Source of the DNA: Gremmenia infestans | Taxonomy: Eukaryota; Ascomycota; Leotiomycetes; Helotiales; Hamatocanthoscyphaceae | Assembly (NCBI GenBank): GCA_032629725.1 | Contig: JAFEVB010000007.1 | Coordinates: forward strand, 372,001-436,000 | Direction of reading: 5' to 3' | DNA: 64,000 bases | Part shown: positions 9,605 through 21,031 of the stretch, piece after piece | Layout of the letters: each line of letters begins with the position of its first letter | Position numbering within the stretch: the stretch's first letter is position 1 | Translations under genes and position numbers: made by a program | The notes under the pieces: model-generated | What the model was told of the DNA's origin: nothing | Seen by the model: the letters and a program-made list of their open reading frames with translations, nothing else | Databases searched by the model: none

Positions 9605-11658
9605 ATGTCTGATTTGGAGAGCAATATCGCTAATGTGACCGTTTGGTTGGATGAATATGGTTTTTTGGAAGACCATGACACCGATAATGATGCTGGGCCG
9701 GACGATTACAGCATTGTAGCCCATGATGGGAGCAATTACGGGGGCAAAGACGCTGATGAGCTTGAAGATTCAACCACGTTGTCATCCCCGGAATCCATTA
9801 GAACCGCCTCAGATCTATTCAGATCCCAACAACTAGAAATTCCTGAAAACTCACATCTCAAGCTTTATAATGTTTTGTTTCCCACAGTCTACCATGCCAA
9901 CGGCTCACCGACGCATGATGTTGATCCCGCGTATAAAAACTTTGACGAAGTAGTACTCGCTGTCGAGAGGCTTCTCAAGGAAGGTATTGATATCAACGGC
10001 GTGGACGACAAGGAACGGACAGTACTCAATCGAGCAGTTGAAGCAAATGCAGATTCAAGGACTTTACGGTACCTGCTATTACGAGGTGCCGATCGGTAGA
10101 AAAGAGATGAGTTGGGCTCACCACCGTTGCTAAAAGCCGTGATTGGCGGCGCAAAGGAAGTTGCGAATGAGGAAACAGTCAAGATGTTAGTGAGAGGGAC
10201 ACATCGGGAATCAGACTCAGAAGAAATACCAGAGTTGGAGACAGAACGTCTTGACAACAAAGTCTCAGCGACTGGACCAACAGCCGAGCGGGAAGCTTCT
10301 GGTCATGATGCCATGGTAGTGTCTTTTTGAGTAGCTTTGGCCAATACTAAGGAGGATGAAAAACTACAACCCATAGACCAGGATAAGTTGGAGCTCAAAA
10401 CGGCTGACAAGGATGGGAAAACGGTCCTTCATTGGGCAGTCACATCGAGTACCGAAGGAGTCAGACGTCTCTCTCTATCTTTAGGCGCCGACAATACGAA
10501 GCAAGATGCACTGGTGTATATTCCTTTCGTTGATGCCATCCGCCTTCAAGCAAAGGAACAAATCATTCGATTGCTGGCTACTGGCATACACTTAGAGACT
10601 ATAGACTACCAGGAGAATACACCGCTTCATACGGCTCTCCAGTACAGCAATTTCAGTGCAAGCGAGATCCTCATCGAAATTGGGGCAGATGTTCATAGCG
10701 TCAACCTCAAAGGAAGAGCACCAATTCACGAAGTAGCCATAAAGGGAAATGATGAGATATTGCTGTTACTCTTACAACACAAGGCAAATCCAAATCAGAA
10801 AGACCACACTAGAGTCACACCCTTGATGCTCTCAGCAAAAACAGGACAACAATCTATCAAATATCTCCTAGACTATGAAACTATACTAGATTCGACAGAT
10901 GACTCTGAGGAACAGCACTTCACTATGCTGTGGAATGCAACCAGTTAAAAACTTTAAAAGTATTTTGCAGAAATGGGGCAGACACTGCAGACAGATTTTA
11001 TTCGGGTAGTTGCCAATGTCTTATCTCCTCTTTCTTCGCTCTCCCCATCGCATGGTTTCCTAAAGCTCCAGATAAAATTGCCAATTCATTACCTCTAGGA
11101 TGGATCTCGAAATATCTTTGTACGTTTTGATCTCGCTGGCTTTAGGTTATGCCTCCGCTCACAGCATATGTACTTGGAATAGGTATCTCTATTTCCGTCT
11201 TCTTTATTTGCATTGCTCTCGGCGTCCCACGAATTACTCAATGGGTACGAGATGTTTGGCATTACTTCAGATCACTTCTTACAAATGGACTTGATTTCAT
11301 CCCAGATCATCAGAGTACAGGATCAGAGACAGAGGGAGACGAAAACAAGAACATTACGCCAGACAATAATACACCAAAGCCTCCATCTGCTTTACGACAA
11401 AGGTTATGCCCCGAGAGAAATTCTAACGTATCTGATTTTCATTTTTCATCTCCTCCAACACCAACGATGCCAGTCCAAAAATTCCACAGATCGAAAGCAC
11501 CTGCCGCACAGGCCGAGAAAAATGACGCACCATTACTGGTAACACCTAACGATCAAAGACAAGAGCAAACACCTCCACACGTCCAGGAAGATAAGCAGCC
11601 ATCTAATATGTCACGGAAGTTAAGTCAAAAGGCGCGACTTCGCAGCATAGTCTCATAA
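9605..11658 (+). pseudogene. decayed ankyrin-repeat protein gene with C-terminal membrane segment
   Basis: From ATG 9605 one frame encodes an acidic N-terminus and then ankyrin-type repeats (RLLKEGIDINGVDDKERTVL, YLLLRGADR, DGKTVLHWAV, ENTPLHTALQYS, KGRAPIHEVAIKG, RVTPLMLSAKTG). That frame carries an in-frame TAG at 10097-10099 inside a repeat and a TGA at 10328-10330. Near 10915-10930 ankyrin similarity jumps to another frame (LHYAVECNQLKTLKVFCRNGAD), which indicates a frameshift. That second frame meets TGA at 11128 and TAG shortly after. It then reopens at 11149 with a membrane helix (TAYVLGIGISISVFFICIALG) and a polar tail to 11658. The stops could come from CAG to TAG and CGA to TGA changes. 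Introns to remove them would be 27-36 nt, too short, and the first would delete conserved repeat sequence. I read this as a pseudogene; unusual splicing is less likely. Confidence 0.7.
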
Positions 11659-12110
11659 CCGGAAAAACGCCCCGGCAGTTAGAAAAAGGACAGAAGGAGG
11701 ATTTTCATTCTCTAGGGGTACAAAGGATAGGGGCCTCAAGAACTACTTTACAAGGTCGACAATAGCTTATCGTAGGACGCCCTTTAGTTGAGGCACGGTA
11801 GTACTTATAAGAGCCTATCCCGATAGGTGTGGCCGATAGGGGGTTTGAAAGCGTTGCTAGATATCGTGTGAACTCGCCCCAGGCAGGAAGGTGTTTATAA
11901 TCAAGCAGACGCATTTATCTAACCGTTGCCTACCTTTATTTTCGAAGGCCGTCTCAGAAGTAGCGCCGGATGTAACAGCCCTACCTAGTTCTCTACCGTT
12001 CACAAGGTTCCTTGAGGAAAGGGTATTTGAACCAAAGTCAGATCATTCATGTTCTCCCTCACGATAGAACTCCAACATATCATCATGACTATCACAGAAC
12101 CCATTCTCCA
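11659..12110. other. intergenic, unexplained open frame on the minus strand
   Basis: A 69-codon minus-strand frame at 11705-11914 has no recognisable similarity. The rest shows nothing clear. It separates the pseudogene from the alcohol dehydrogenase 3' end. Confidence 0.4.
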
Positions 12111-13733
12111 TCACTTTGTATAGGTAGTCAAAGCAGGACTTCCCGGCGCCGCAGGAGCAGAAAACTTCGTCTCGACAAACACCTTCTGCATCCCGTCTTC
12201 CTTCTTCTCGAACTTATAATACACCTCGGCCAACTCCTCCATCTTCACTCGATGGGAAACCATCTTAAGCGGGTCAATCTCACCACTTTCGATCATTTTG
12301 AGAAGCTTCTCCCAGTACATATGGACCGGGGCTTGGCCATTTCCAATGAGACGGATACCACGCTCCATCAAGGAACCGATGTTGAAATGGTTCGTCTGTT
12401 ATTATGTTAACGACTATCTGATACGGGAGACGGAGAGACTTACGTAGCCGACATAGACACCAGTGATGCCACAGCGACCGAAGTTCTTCACCGAGGTGAT
12501 CATCTCGTTGACAATTTCAGAGCTGTCAGTTTCCAACCCAAGCATAAGTTCGAAGTAATGCGCCCAGCCCTTGGCATACTCGCCTGCTACGCATTCAAGC
12601 GCAACATCGGGACCTCTAGGAACCATCTCCTTCAATTTTGAAGTGACGGATGTTCCGCGAGGGAGTGTACTGTAATCGATGGTCTCGATATTTGGATACT
12701 TGGATTTGACATAATCCAATCGCCAGTTGCTATCAATCATGATGACTTTAGATGCGCCATTGATGAGGGAGAACTCAGCGGCCATTTGTCCGATGGGTCC
12801 TAGACATGATCAGTCATGGCGAAATGGAGGTAGAGGTGAGTGACATACCCGCTCCCCAAATCGCTACTACATCGCCCTTCTCAACCCCAGTATCGACTAC
12901 AGCGTTCCATGAAGTGGCCAAGACATCTGAGAGATATAACGCCTTTTCGTCGGGGACAGTGGATGGGATTTTCAGCAGATTAACATCTCCGTATGGAACT
13001 CTAACATATTCGGCTTGTCCTCCTGCGAACCCCCCTGTGAAATGGGAGTATCCAAACATTCCAGCCGTTCTCCCACCGTACTTGAGACATGATTAGTACA
13101 GCAACCAGACAACCAACAACACCAATTGCTCGCTTACCATTCCGTTCTCGATAGTATTGGAGTTCGTCTTCTCACACTGCGAAGACAGCTTCTTGTTGCA
13201 GTAGTAACACTAATCTCATCAACCATCATTCACAGGAAACGCATCGGGGACCATACATCACCACAAGCAATCTGAAAAGAAGCAACAACGCGATCCCCCT
13301 TCTGCAGTCCCGTGACATTCTTTCCCATCGATTCAACCTCGCCACAAAACTCATGGCCCAAGATATCGCCTTTCTCAAGCTGCACCACAGTACCATGCAG
13401 CAAATGCAAGTCACTGCCACACACCGTACTTCCCGTAACTTTCAAAATCACATCTCTGTCTTCTACTACGCGGGGTTTTGGGACGTTGCCTGTACAATTA
13501 TGGGTTTTAGTTACATTTTTACTTTGAAATCGAGCAGGGACAAGAAAAGGAAACTTACGGACTTCCACGGTATTCTTTCCCATCCACACAAGAGCTTTCA
13601 TCATTTCTCCACTTGGGTCGGCATACTTTGCTCTATCGCGGCCTGGGTTTGTGATGTCTTGCTCGGTGGTGGCATTATTGTCATGGCCGAGGACCTTTTG
13701 TTCAACAAATGCGGCTGCTTGTGTCAATGCCAT
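12111..13733 (-). CDS. zinc-dependent alcohol dehydrogenase, glutathione-independent formaldehyde-dehydrogenase-like
   Basis: Six exons on the minus strand: 13559-13733, 13257-13489, 13138-13209, 12849-13080, 12444-12799 and 12111-12395. The five introns are 47-69 bp and all keep the frame, giving 450 aa. The catalytic zinc motif is CGSDLHLLHG with GHEFCGEVESMGKNV. The structural-zinc loop is rebuilt by splicing as CGDCYYCNKKLSSQC. The Rossmann motif WGAGPIGQMAA is also rebuilt across an intron (12800-12848). YGGRTAGMFGYSHFTGG matches the large-lobed ADH branch that includes glutathione-independent formaldehyde dehydrogenases. It is a cytosolic NAD(P)-linked oxidoreductase whose substrate is not known. 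The N-terminal 45 residues before MKALVWMGKNTVEVR are an extension. It is the first of three co-oriented small-molecule enzymes up to 16.8 kb. Confidence 0.85.
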
Positions 13734-14110
13734 TTTCAAGAATTACAGTCAGTCAGTTGCAGCTTTCTGGAAATGGAGACAAGGACATGTTCTGTGGGGT
13801 GAGGGGGGTAGGGAAACTTAAAGGAATGTGGTTGTGGTTGTTGTACACGGAGTTACGTCATGACTGAGCGCCATTGTACAGTAAAGAGAGAGAGATCTAG
13901 TGATCCTTGTCCATACATCAAAAGAGAAAATATTTTTTCATTTCCCACAGAAACTTTAAATCTATCGCTGTTTACTATTGTGAGACAAAAATAAGAAGAA
14001 AGTGTGGGCTTGATTGTCGGGTCGAAATGGGAGTCGGGGCTAGCCGTCAGTTTGCGGCTCGCGAATATCTACTTACTCCTTACTCCTATTCTAAGATCAT
14101 CCACCCGAAT
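13734..14110. other. intergenic, alcohol dehydrogenase promoter
   Basis: 377 bp between the ADH start and the 3' end of the esterase gene, both on the minus strand. An AT-rich patch lies around 13900-14000. No clear motif. Confidence 0.4.
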
Positions 14111-15147
14111 TCAGTCTTTGTTTGCTGGCAGACCGTAGAACATTCTCTTCATCCAAGCGAGTCTGCTCGCCTTTGCCGCTATTGCCAAGTCCGAAGCAGG
14201 AGAATAAACATCAAAGCCATGGTAAGCTATTCACACCTATTAGCATCCAAAGCTCTCAGGGGTGGAGCATGCTTACCACCAGGCCAAATGTGCAGCTCTG
14301 CTTGAGTCCCTTGCCCCAAGAGTTTCGAAGCATAAGCTATGACTTCGTCTCTAAACACCTCTGCTCCTCCAACATCCAAGAACGTCGTCGGCAAGTTGGA
14401 AAAATCAGTCGCTCGGCTTGGAGCAGCGTACTGCATGTCCAGCGCATCATCGTTCGGCAAGAGCCAGGACCACGCCACAGCGTTGGTCCTGCCCGTCCAC
14501 GTCCCTTCCCCAAAGTATTGTCTGCTTGAAGCCGTGGTATTCCGGTCGTCCAGCATGGGATATATCAGGAGCTGCGCGAATAACGGTACGAGCAGTCTGC
14601 GATCACGTGCCAGCAGCGCTGTGCCTGCTGCTAACCCGCCTCCACCAGAATGACCTGCAATCATGACCCTGCTTGCGTTGATGCCTAGCTTCGAGCTGTT
14701 CTCGGATATCCATTTCAGACCTGCGTAACAGTCTTCAACGGGAGCCGGATGTGGATGTTCGGGCGCAAGGCGGTATTCGACGGAGATGAGAACAGCGTCC
14801 AGCTCCTTAATCCATGGGAATGCCTCGTAAAGCATGAAGTGTCTTGTTCCCATGATCATACCACCGCCATGGATGTAGTAGATGGCATTCCGAGCTCCTT
14901 TCGCCGGAGCCTTTGGCCGGACAATGGTGAGCTCAATGGTATTGCCATCGGGGCCAGGGATCGAGATGTCTTCACGGGATAAGTCTGGGTAGTCACCATA
15001 TTTTGCATCGAAGAGCGACAAGAATTTCCGGTGCTCCGCAAGGTTCTCCTTTGTTGGCGGTGGCTTTGGGCCGTTGGGAGGTAGAGCCCCAGCAAAGACC
15101 AGGGTCTCCATCATTTGGGGGTCGTAAGGGGGTTTTGCGTTCGCCAT
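14111..15147 (-). CDS. alpha/beta hydrolase fold-3 esterase (hormone-sensitive lipase family)
   Basis: Two exons: 14277-15147 and 14111-14226, with a 50-bp intron at 14227-14276; 328 aa. The oxyanion motif is H93-GGG (YYIHGGGMIMG). The nucleophile is S167 in AGHSGGG. The catalytic Asp is probably D267 (VFRDE). The catalytic His is only present after splicing: H293 in AYHGFDVYSP. Without the intron the protein would stop without its histidine. The SVEYRLAPEHP block is typical of HSL-type carboxylesterases. There is no signal peptide, so it is probably intracellular. Its neighbours are an alcohol dehydrogenase and a quinone-reductase-like protein on the same strand. A perfect 18-bp palindrome lies 162 bp upstream of the ATG. 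Confidence 0.88.
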
Positions 15148-15645
15148 CTTGAAGCGATAGGGATATTAGAATTGCCCTGATTTGATGGAATAAGTCTGAA
15201 TGTAAAAATTCAAGGGATTGATTCGCAATTCAAAGAACGATAACTGACGTGGCCTTTAATTTCGAAAGGGTAAATGGAGATTTTAGATAGTGTTTTCAGG
15301 AAGGTGCGTTACACCACGTGGTGTAAGACCGATCTGTAGTTGCTATAGCTCTAGCCGCAAAGATAAACCAGTGAATTGAGAAGAAAAAAATCGAGGAGGT
15401 GGTATAGGAAGGCGGTCGATGGATCTCAGCTTTACACAAATCACAATAGATGATTATCACATCTTATTCTGGCTTCAAGCTCGACCTCGGTCATCTTCGT
15501 GACCCACCCCTAGCCTAGTATGACACGTGAATGTTGCTTAACGATGCAAAAGCTCAGCGATTAGGTAGTCAGCAAATACATTGCATTTTTGAGGACTCGG
15601 CTATTGTAATCCATCTATGTATAATGTTTCTGCGTTGTTTGCTGC
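15148..15645. other. intergenic, esterase promoter region
   Basis: 498 bp containing the palindrome at 15309-15326 and otherwise featureless sequence up to the 3' end of the quinone-oxidoreductase-like gene. Confidence 0.5.
15309..15326. promoter_or_regulatory. perfect 18-bp palindrome with central CACGTG
   Basis: TTACACCACGTGGTGTAA equals its own reverse complement and centres on an E-box core (CACGTG). It sits 162 bp upstream of the esterase start, a promoter distance. A dimeric bHLH or bZIP site is the natural reading, but the factor is not known. Confidence 0.5.
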
Positions 15646-16790
15646 TTATTCGATCTTGATTGTAAGCTTTCCAAAATGCTTCTGGTCCCACATATATTGG
15701 TATGCCCTGACTTCAGTTAGTGAATTGTATAATCGGGGGAACAAGGAACCACCGTACTCTTTCAACTCATCAAGCGAAAATACCTTCTCATCTACCACCG
15801 GCTTGATTTTATTAATCTCAATAGCCCTATTCATCTCCTCAAACTGGATCCTGTTCCCAACAAGTATGCCTCTGACCGTGCAAAGCTTGAGCAACGCTTC
15901 CAGAAAACTCGGCTCCTTCTCACCATTTCCACCCAAGAAGCCAATAATCGAAATGACACCATCAATCTTGATAGCCTTCAAGCTCTGCTCCATAGTGGTC
16001 GTCCCTCCAACTTCAATAATATGATCAACTCCCTCCCCACCAGGGGTGAGCGATTTTGCTTTTTCGCCCCACGCCGTGACCTCCTTGTAATTGATAACCT
16101 CATCCGCACCCAACTTCTTCAGCACCTCTGCCTTCTTCGCCGAGCTCGTCGTAGAAATAACCTTGGCGCCCGCGGCCTTCGCAAACTGCACTGCGAAAAT
16201 ACTCACTCCGCCCGTACCCTGCGTGAGTACCACGTCGCCGGGTTTCACGGGCTTGAGACCATAAAGCCCGTTCCAAGCCGTGAGCGCGGCGCAGGAAAGA
16301 GTCGAGGCTTCGTGCCAGTTTAGCGAGGGCGGCATATCGACTAGGCCGTTTTCGTTAAAGGTGCCGTATTGGCGGAGTGTGCCGTCGAGAGCGCCGCCCA
16401 GACCGGTGGCGTAGGTTTGGGGGTTGAGGGAGCCGCCGAGATGGCCTTGGTTGAAGAGAGTGACGACTTTGGCGCCGGGCTTGAAGCGCGTTACCTTTGA
16501 ACCGACCGAGATTACTTCGCCGGCTCCGTCAGAGCCAGGGACGATGTTGTCGGCTAGAGCGAAGGGGTATAGGCCTGGGGATATTAGTTTGGGGAAGTTG
16601 TGCGATGGAGTAGTTACTTACCCTTGGGGATGATCAGATCACGGTAGTTGAGTGAGGCTGCGTGAAATTTGACTAGAACCTCATAATCCGAGACCTCCGG
16701 GACGGGGACTTGTTCATTGAGCTTTAAGCTATCAAAACCATTGTAGCCATCGATAGTCCAGGCCTTGATGGTTTTAGGAATCGAAGACAT
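15646..16790 (-). CDS. zinc-binding-type / quinone oxidoreductase-like MDR protein
   Basis: Three exons: 16622-16790, 15758-16574 and 15646-15706 (introns 47 and 51 bp); 348 aa. It starts MSSIPKTIKAW. The GroES-like N-terminal half has LNYRDLIIPKG joined by splicing to LYPFALADNIVPGSDGAGEV. The nucleotide-binding half has LTQGTGGVSIFAVQFAKAAGAKVI. I see no structural-zinc cysteine set, so it belongs with the zinc-free quinone reductase/enoyl reductase part of the MDR superfamily, using NADPH on quinones or unsaturated carbonyls. The last intron (15707-15757) is 51 nt and has no in-frame stop. Its removal restores LKEAYQYMWDQKHFGKLTIKIE, the usual family ending. Confidence 0.87.
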
Positions 16791-17298
16791 CTTGATATGT
16801 TGGATGTTTGTATTATTCGAGATGAGGAAGTCGGACTGATGGAAAGAATCCCGATACAAATATTTACTAGTATCCCCACTATCGGACGTAAATGCGGGTA
16901 TAAATAAGTCAGGTTTACCCTGCTTGACAATTTTGACACTAAGAAAAATTGTTATGATGCAAGAGAGGCGATATGAAAGACAGAATGGAGGAATACTCGG
17001 ATACTTATATCATTTGTATCCGTATTCGTTACTTCCTTCGACCGTCAATTGTATATGTAAGTAAATGACGTCGAGCACGGAGGTGCGACTAGTCGAGAGG
17101 GGCAAACAGCTCCACATGTGGCTGGAAGGAACGATAAAACACAAGGAGAAAGGAGGGGAGAAAACCTTTTGGTGGACGCGCCTGATATTGACTTCAGATA
17201 GCTTCACTCCACCCTGATTGATTGGCAATCAAGGGAGAAAATCCTACAGTATTGACGTGGACGTGGACGAGAAGAAAGGTAAGTAAATCAATCTACTG

Positions 17299-17327
17299 AT
17301 GGGATGGGATGGGATGGGATGGGATGG
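17299..17327. repeat. (GGGAT)n microsatellite
   Basis: Five perfect GGGAT units, flanked by partial units. Confidence 0.9.
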
Positions 17328-17504
17328 TACGACGGGTTGACCCTTGATGGCTCACTCGCACGCATGCGTGAGGAGTCAGGACTCGCAGTATGTTGTGACC
17401 TTTTGAACAACTCACTTATCCAAAGTACTTTTTCTTCTCAAGTAGAATTGGGGATTTGTCCTTGCGCCATGAGGCCAGAACATTCGTGACTGCTGATGTT
17501 GCTA

Positions 17505-17528
17505 GGCAGCGGCAGCGGCAGCGGCAGC
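17505..17528. repeat. (GGCAGC)4 microsatellite
   Basis: Four tandem GGCAGC hexamers in non-coding sequence. Confidence 0.9.
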
Positions 17529-17739
17529 CAGGTGAAGGAATTGCTGACCGACGTGGTTGTCATTAAATTGGGCCTAGCGTCTCGCTTAGTAATGAAATGC
17601 CATCCCGACCCGCCCATGCCATGCCACGTCCACGTCTGCTTGGTAAGGGACATGAGGACATGAGGAGAGGAGAGAGGAGAGGTACCCAAGTACCTAAACA
17701 CTCATTACCCGTTACCGGCCCGGTACTTACTCGTAGATA

Positions 17740-17765
17740 CCTACCCTACCCTACCCTACCTACCC
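17740..17765. repeat. (CTACC)n microsatellite
   Basis: Tandem CTACC units with one interruption. This differs from the TTAGGG/CCCTAA fungal telomere repeat. Confidence 0.85.
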
Positions 17766-20700
17766 TCGGATACCTGTCGGTTTTTGTTTTGCCAAGCATC
17801 TCCTGAGTGAGTTGTACTTGGATTATCGTTGAAGTTGAAGACCCATTTGAGGCAATGCCTCGTGTACTGTACTCTACTGTACCGCACTGCATTTCAAACA
17901 TTCCCAGCTGAGGCTCTGAGAGGAAGGCGAGTTTGATTCGCCCATTGTATTTCTCGACAAGACTCGTATTGCAATACGCACAGAATGCCACAGACTCGCA
18001 GACAGATAAGCATTCGGTAGTTGCAATACGGGGTTGCCTATTCCATCAGTCCATTATCTCGAATCCTAGTCCACATTTTGTGGGGCTGAAAGATGGAGCT
18101 GGATCTGGTCTGGATGTGAGTGAGATGGGTCGAGTTTCTGTTGTGATACTGAAATCTGGTCAGGATTGTAAAAGAAGGGAGAAGTGCTCTGGCACATTTC
18201 TGCGCATGTTTTGTATGACCTAGCTGGCAGGCTGGAGAGTGTGAGAGGGCAAAGGCAAATCACGTGCAGTCCCTACCTTTCAGCGTAGGACTGGCCAGGA
18301 TCCTCGAGACGATTTGGATATGATGCGATTCGGTGGTTGACACACCCCTTTCCCTTCTGATAAGGCTCGCGTAGGGCCTACCCATTCCAAAGTTGGCTCA
18401 TGGTGAAGTGCGTCAGGACGCGTTGCATGTGTTACACAACTTCCATAAAGGGACATGCTGGAGATGGCTTGATGCTTCATTTGGTTTCCTTGCACACACA
18501 GCCTTGCTGCACAAATGCCTGAGAATGTCTTTGAGACTCTGACACATCTACAGCAGGTGAAAAGGACCCTAGATACTCGCTCACTGCCGAATAACTGATA
18601 CTCTCAGAAGCACTAGGGATATATCTGCTTCTCCAACCTCGGGCTTTCATTTGAGTAGACCGAGATTGCATCAAATACCGCCCTTTCATGCCGCTGCTCC
18701 CATTGACTCTTTCGTCTTCACGACGAGATTTGGGGCTCGTGTTGAATCGACGTTTGATTTTGATCAAAGAGGTACGGGTGCTCGGGACTGCCGCCGGTAG
18801 TGTTTCGCCATGCCTTGACGGCTCGGAACATGGGGAAGATCGCTGCCATCATTTTGCGGGGAAGAAAGGGGTCTTCAAAGGGCTTCGAAATTGATTCGAC
18901 CATCTCTTCAAGGAAGTACCTTAAAGCATGCAAGCTTTAAATTCCAGGAACGCTTGTACGGAGTATCAGATTGAAGTCGTCGGGTTCCTCTACCAGACTC
19001 GCCAAGGTCATTTTGATGCGGAACTTTTACGCCAGACGCCATATTATATCCCCAATCTGAGCAGCCGAGGCGCATTAGCGAGTGGTTTTAGGCCCGCTGT
19101 TCCCTTACAACTGGACGCCTCAGTGCAAAGATTTGCGATGCCACCTGACTTATGGGCTGGTTTTCGCAACATTACTCTGTGATTAGTTGAACAATTCTGT
19201 CTGGTTTCAGTTTTCATTGTGACGATCTACCTTGACGCCTGGCTTCTCCAGTGCTTGATCTGGTCTTGTTTGTTCCTGGCACGGTGGCACCTCCGCATTT
19301 TCATAAATTACTCCGGCATATGCCCTCTTTTCAACGCAGCGGAGAATATTCGTTTTCTTTCAAGTATAACACTGAGACAATATTTATTCCATAAATAAAT
19401 ATTCCGCACCACTCTAAAAGCTTGGACTTGACCAAACTTACGGAGGTGCAGGCTTAGATATTGTAACTCTTATTAGCGCTAGTACTCGCTTACCAGCCAA
19501 AACCCCTGTTAGCCGCGCCAAGAGTTACAATCTTTCGAGGATGCACCGCACTTCTGTGAGGCTGTCAAGGCTCCAACTGAAAGGTCGCACTCTAGATTGG
19601 CTTGGTTTCTTATGGTATACTAGGGTAGAGAGCCAATTGTATGTGCAAGATTCTATCTACCCGCACTAAGTAGTGCGGAGTGTCAAACTTAAATGAAAAA
19701 CGCGAGTACGGAGTATGGAGACTGTAGATCCGGGGTAAAGATGTGCATTTTGCTCGTGTGTTGCTCATACAGGCCATAGCTGATAACTAATAGTTACAAT
19801 TATGGTTGAGGCCTGATATTTCCGAGCAAAAGCAATGATGAGAACCCAAACAGCCCATCCATTTTCAACATGGGGCCGGATGGGTGCAAGTATTCTAGCC
19901 AATCATTACCCATGCTTGCAAACGGACCGACCTGCCCAATATGAACCTCTGAACTGTAAGAATCTTGATGCGGGTGGCCCTCCCCATGGTGGGTGCCTCA
20001 TACCCTGCCTTGGTCCAGCAATACATGCACGACATGTGTTACTGCACCGTGCTGGCAGCTAGAAGAATAATTGGGAATTGTAACACTTACTCACCCTCCG
20101 GTCGCGAGCAAGAGTCTTATTATCTGCTGGTATCATTTCGACATGAAAGCGGAGAACCCACGGTAAACCCTTCCGAGGTTTGAGCTATGATGCGATTGGT
20201 GCAATAATTGTTCAACTCAACGACATATGGCGGGGTGCGTTCGTGACAGGCGATCGCCCTTCAAAAAGATCTGTCGAACGGAGGCTACCTCAACCCCAAC
20301 TAAGAGTCTACGGAGTACGGCGTAGCTAACTCGTTGGTTGTTGGTGCGAGATCTTCGATGTGAAGTACTAGCGCTCCTCTCATGGTTCGGCTATAATGTT
20401 GCACGAAGCTCAACGGGGAGACCTTCTTGAGGAAAGTCGGCCTTGTCCTAGATCTCGGCAAGGTGCGGGCCTGCAAGCATGGTAAAGAGGTCTCCCTGAT
20501 TGGACTTAGAGGGCTGAAGGAGAGTCACATCGCCAGTAGGAGTTGACAAAGGCGGAAAAAGGGTGCCCGTCGGAGGCCTTGACGCCGCGATGCTGGTCCG
20601 TCTCGACTAACCAACCTTGTCAAGCTTTTAGCTGCCTTTCACGGTTTGGTAACTTAATAAAGCATATCGTTCAGTTATCGGGTGTGGCAGGTCAGTACTT

Positions 20701-21031
20701 CGACCCCTGCGCTCTACAATCAAGAGCAATAAACTCCAGGACATGCCTTCTTTTTCGCTCTATGCAGATGATTGCAGACCCCGCCATTACAATTGGTTGC
20801 ACTCTCGTTTCTCTCTCTCCTTTGCACATAAAGGATCCTGCTCATGGCCAAGGAGACCATCACCAGGGTGCAGCCTACCCCGGACCGTATCGACCTAGAT
20901 CTGTTATAGATGCTCCGACTGCACCTCTGAAGGCTGTCCTTCTCCGCACTTCTTTAACAGCTCGAATCCCAAACAACCTCAAGCCTCGCCGATGCTTCTT
21001 CTTCGAAATTAAATCACAGAGCGTCTTCGAA

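Larger units (their letters stand above)
16791..21031. other. 4.2-kb gene-free region upstream of xlnR
   Basis: No reading frame here carries recognisable protein sequence or good splice structure. It contains several microsatellites (17.3-17.8 kb), three copies of TACGGAGTA (18957, 19707, 20309), and possible CreA-type SYGGRG sites such as CCGGGG at 19730 and GCGGGG at 20230. It also contains one reverse GGCTAA (XlnR-type) hexamer at 19509-19514. These short sites can occur by chance. The last 0.5 kb is open in the xlnR frame. Most of it is probably a long promoter and leader for xlnR. Confidence 0.5.

Noticed and set aside
10067..10099. 30-nt GT...AG stretch that could remove the TAG in the ankyrin gene
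   Set aside because: Too short for a fungal intron here (others are 47 nt or more), and it would delete conserved ankyrin sequence.
17299..17765. Telomere or subtelomere signal
   Set aside because: GGGAT and CTACC repeats are not the fungal TTAGGG repeat, and housekeeping genes lie on both sides.
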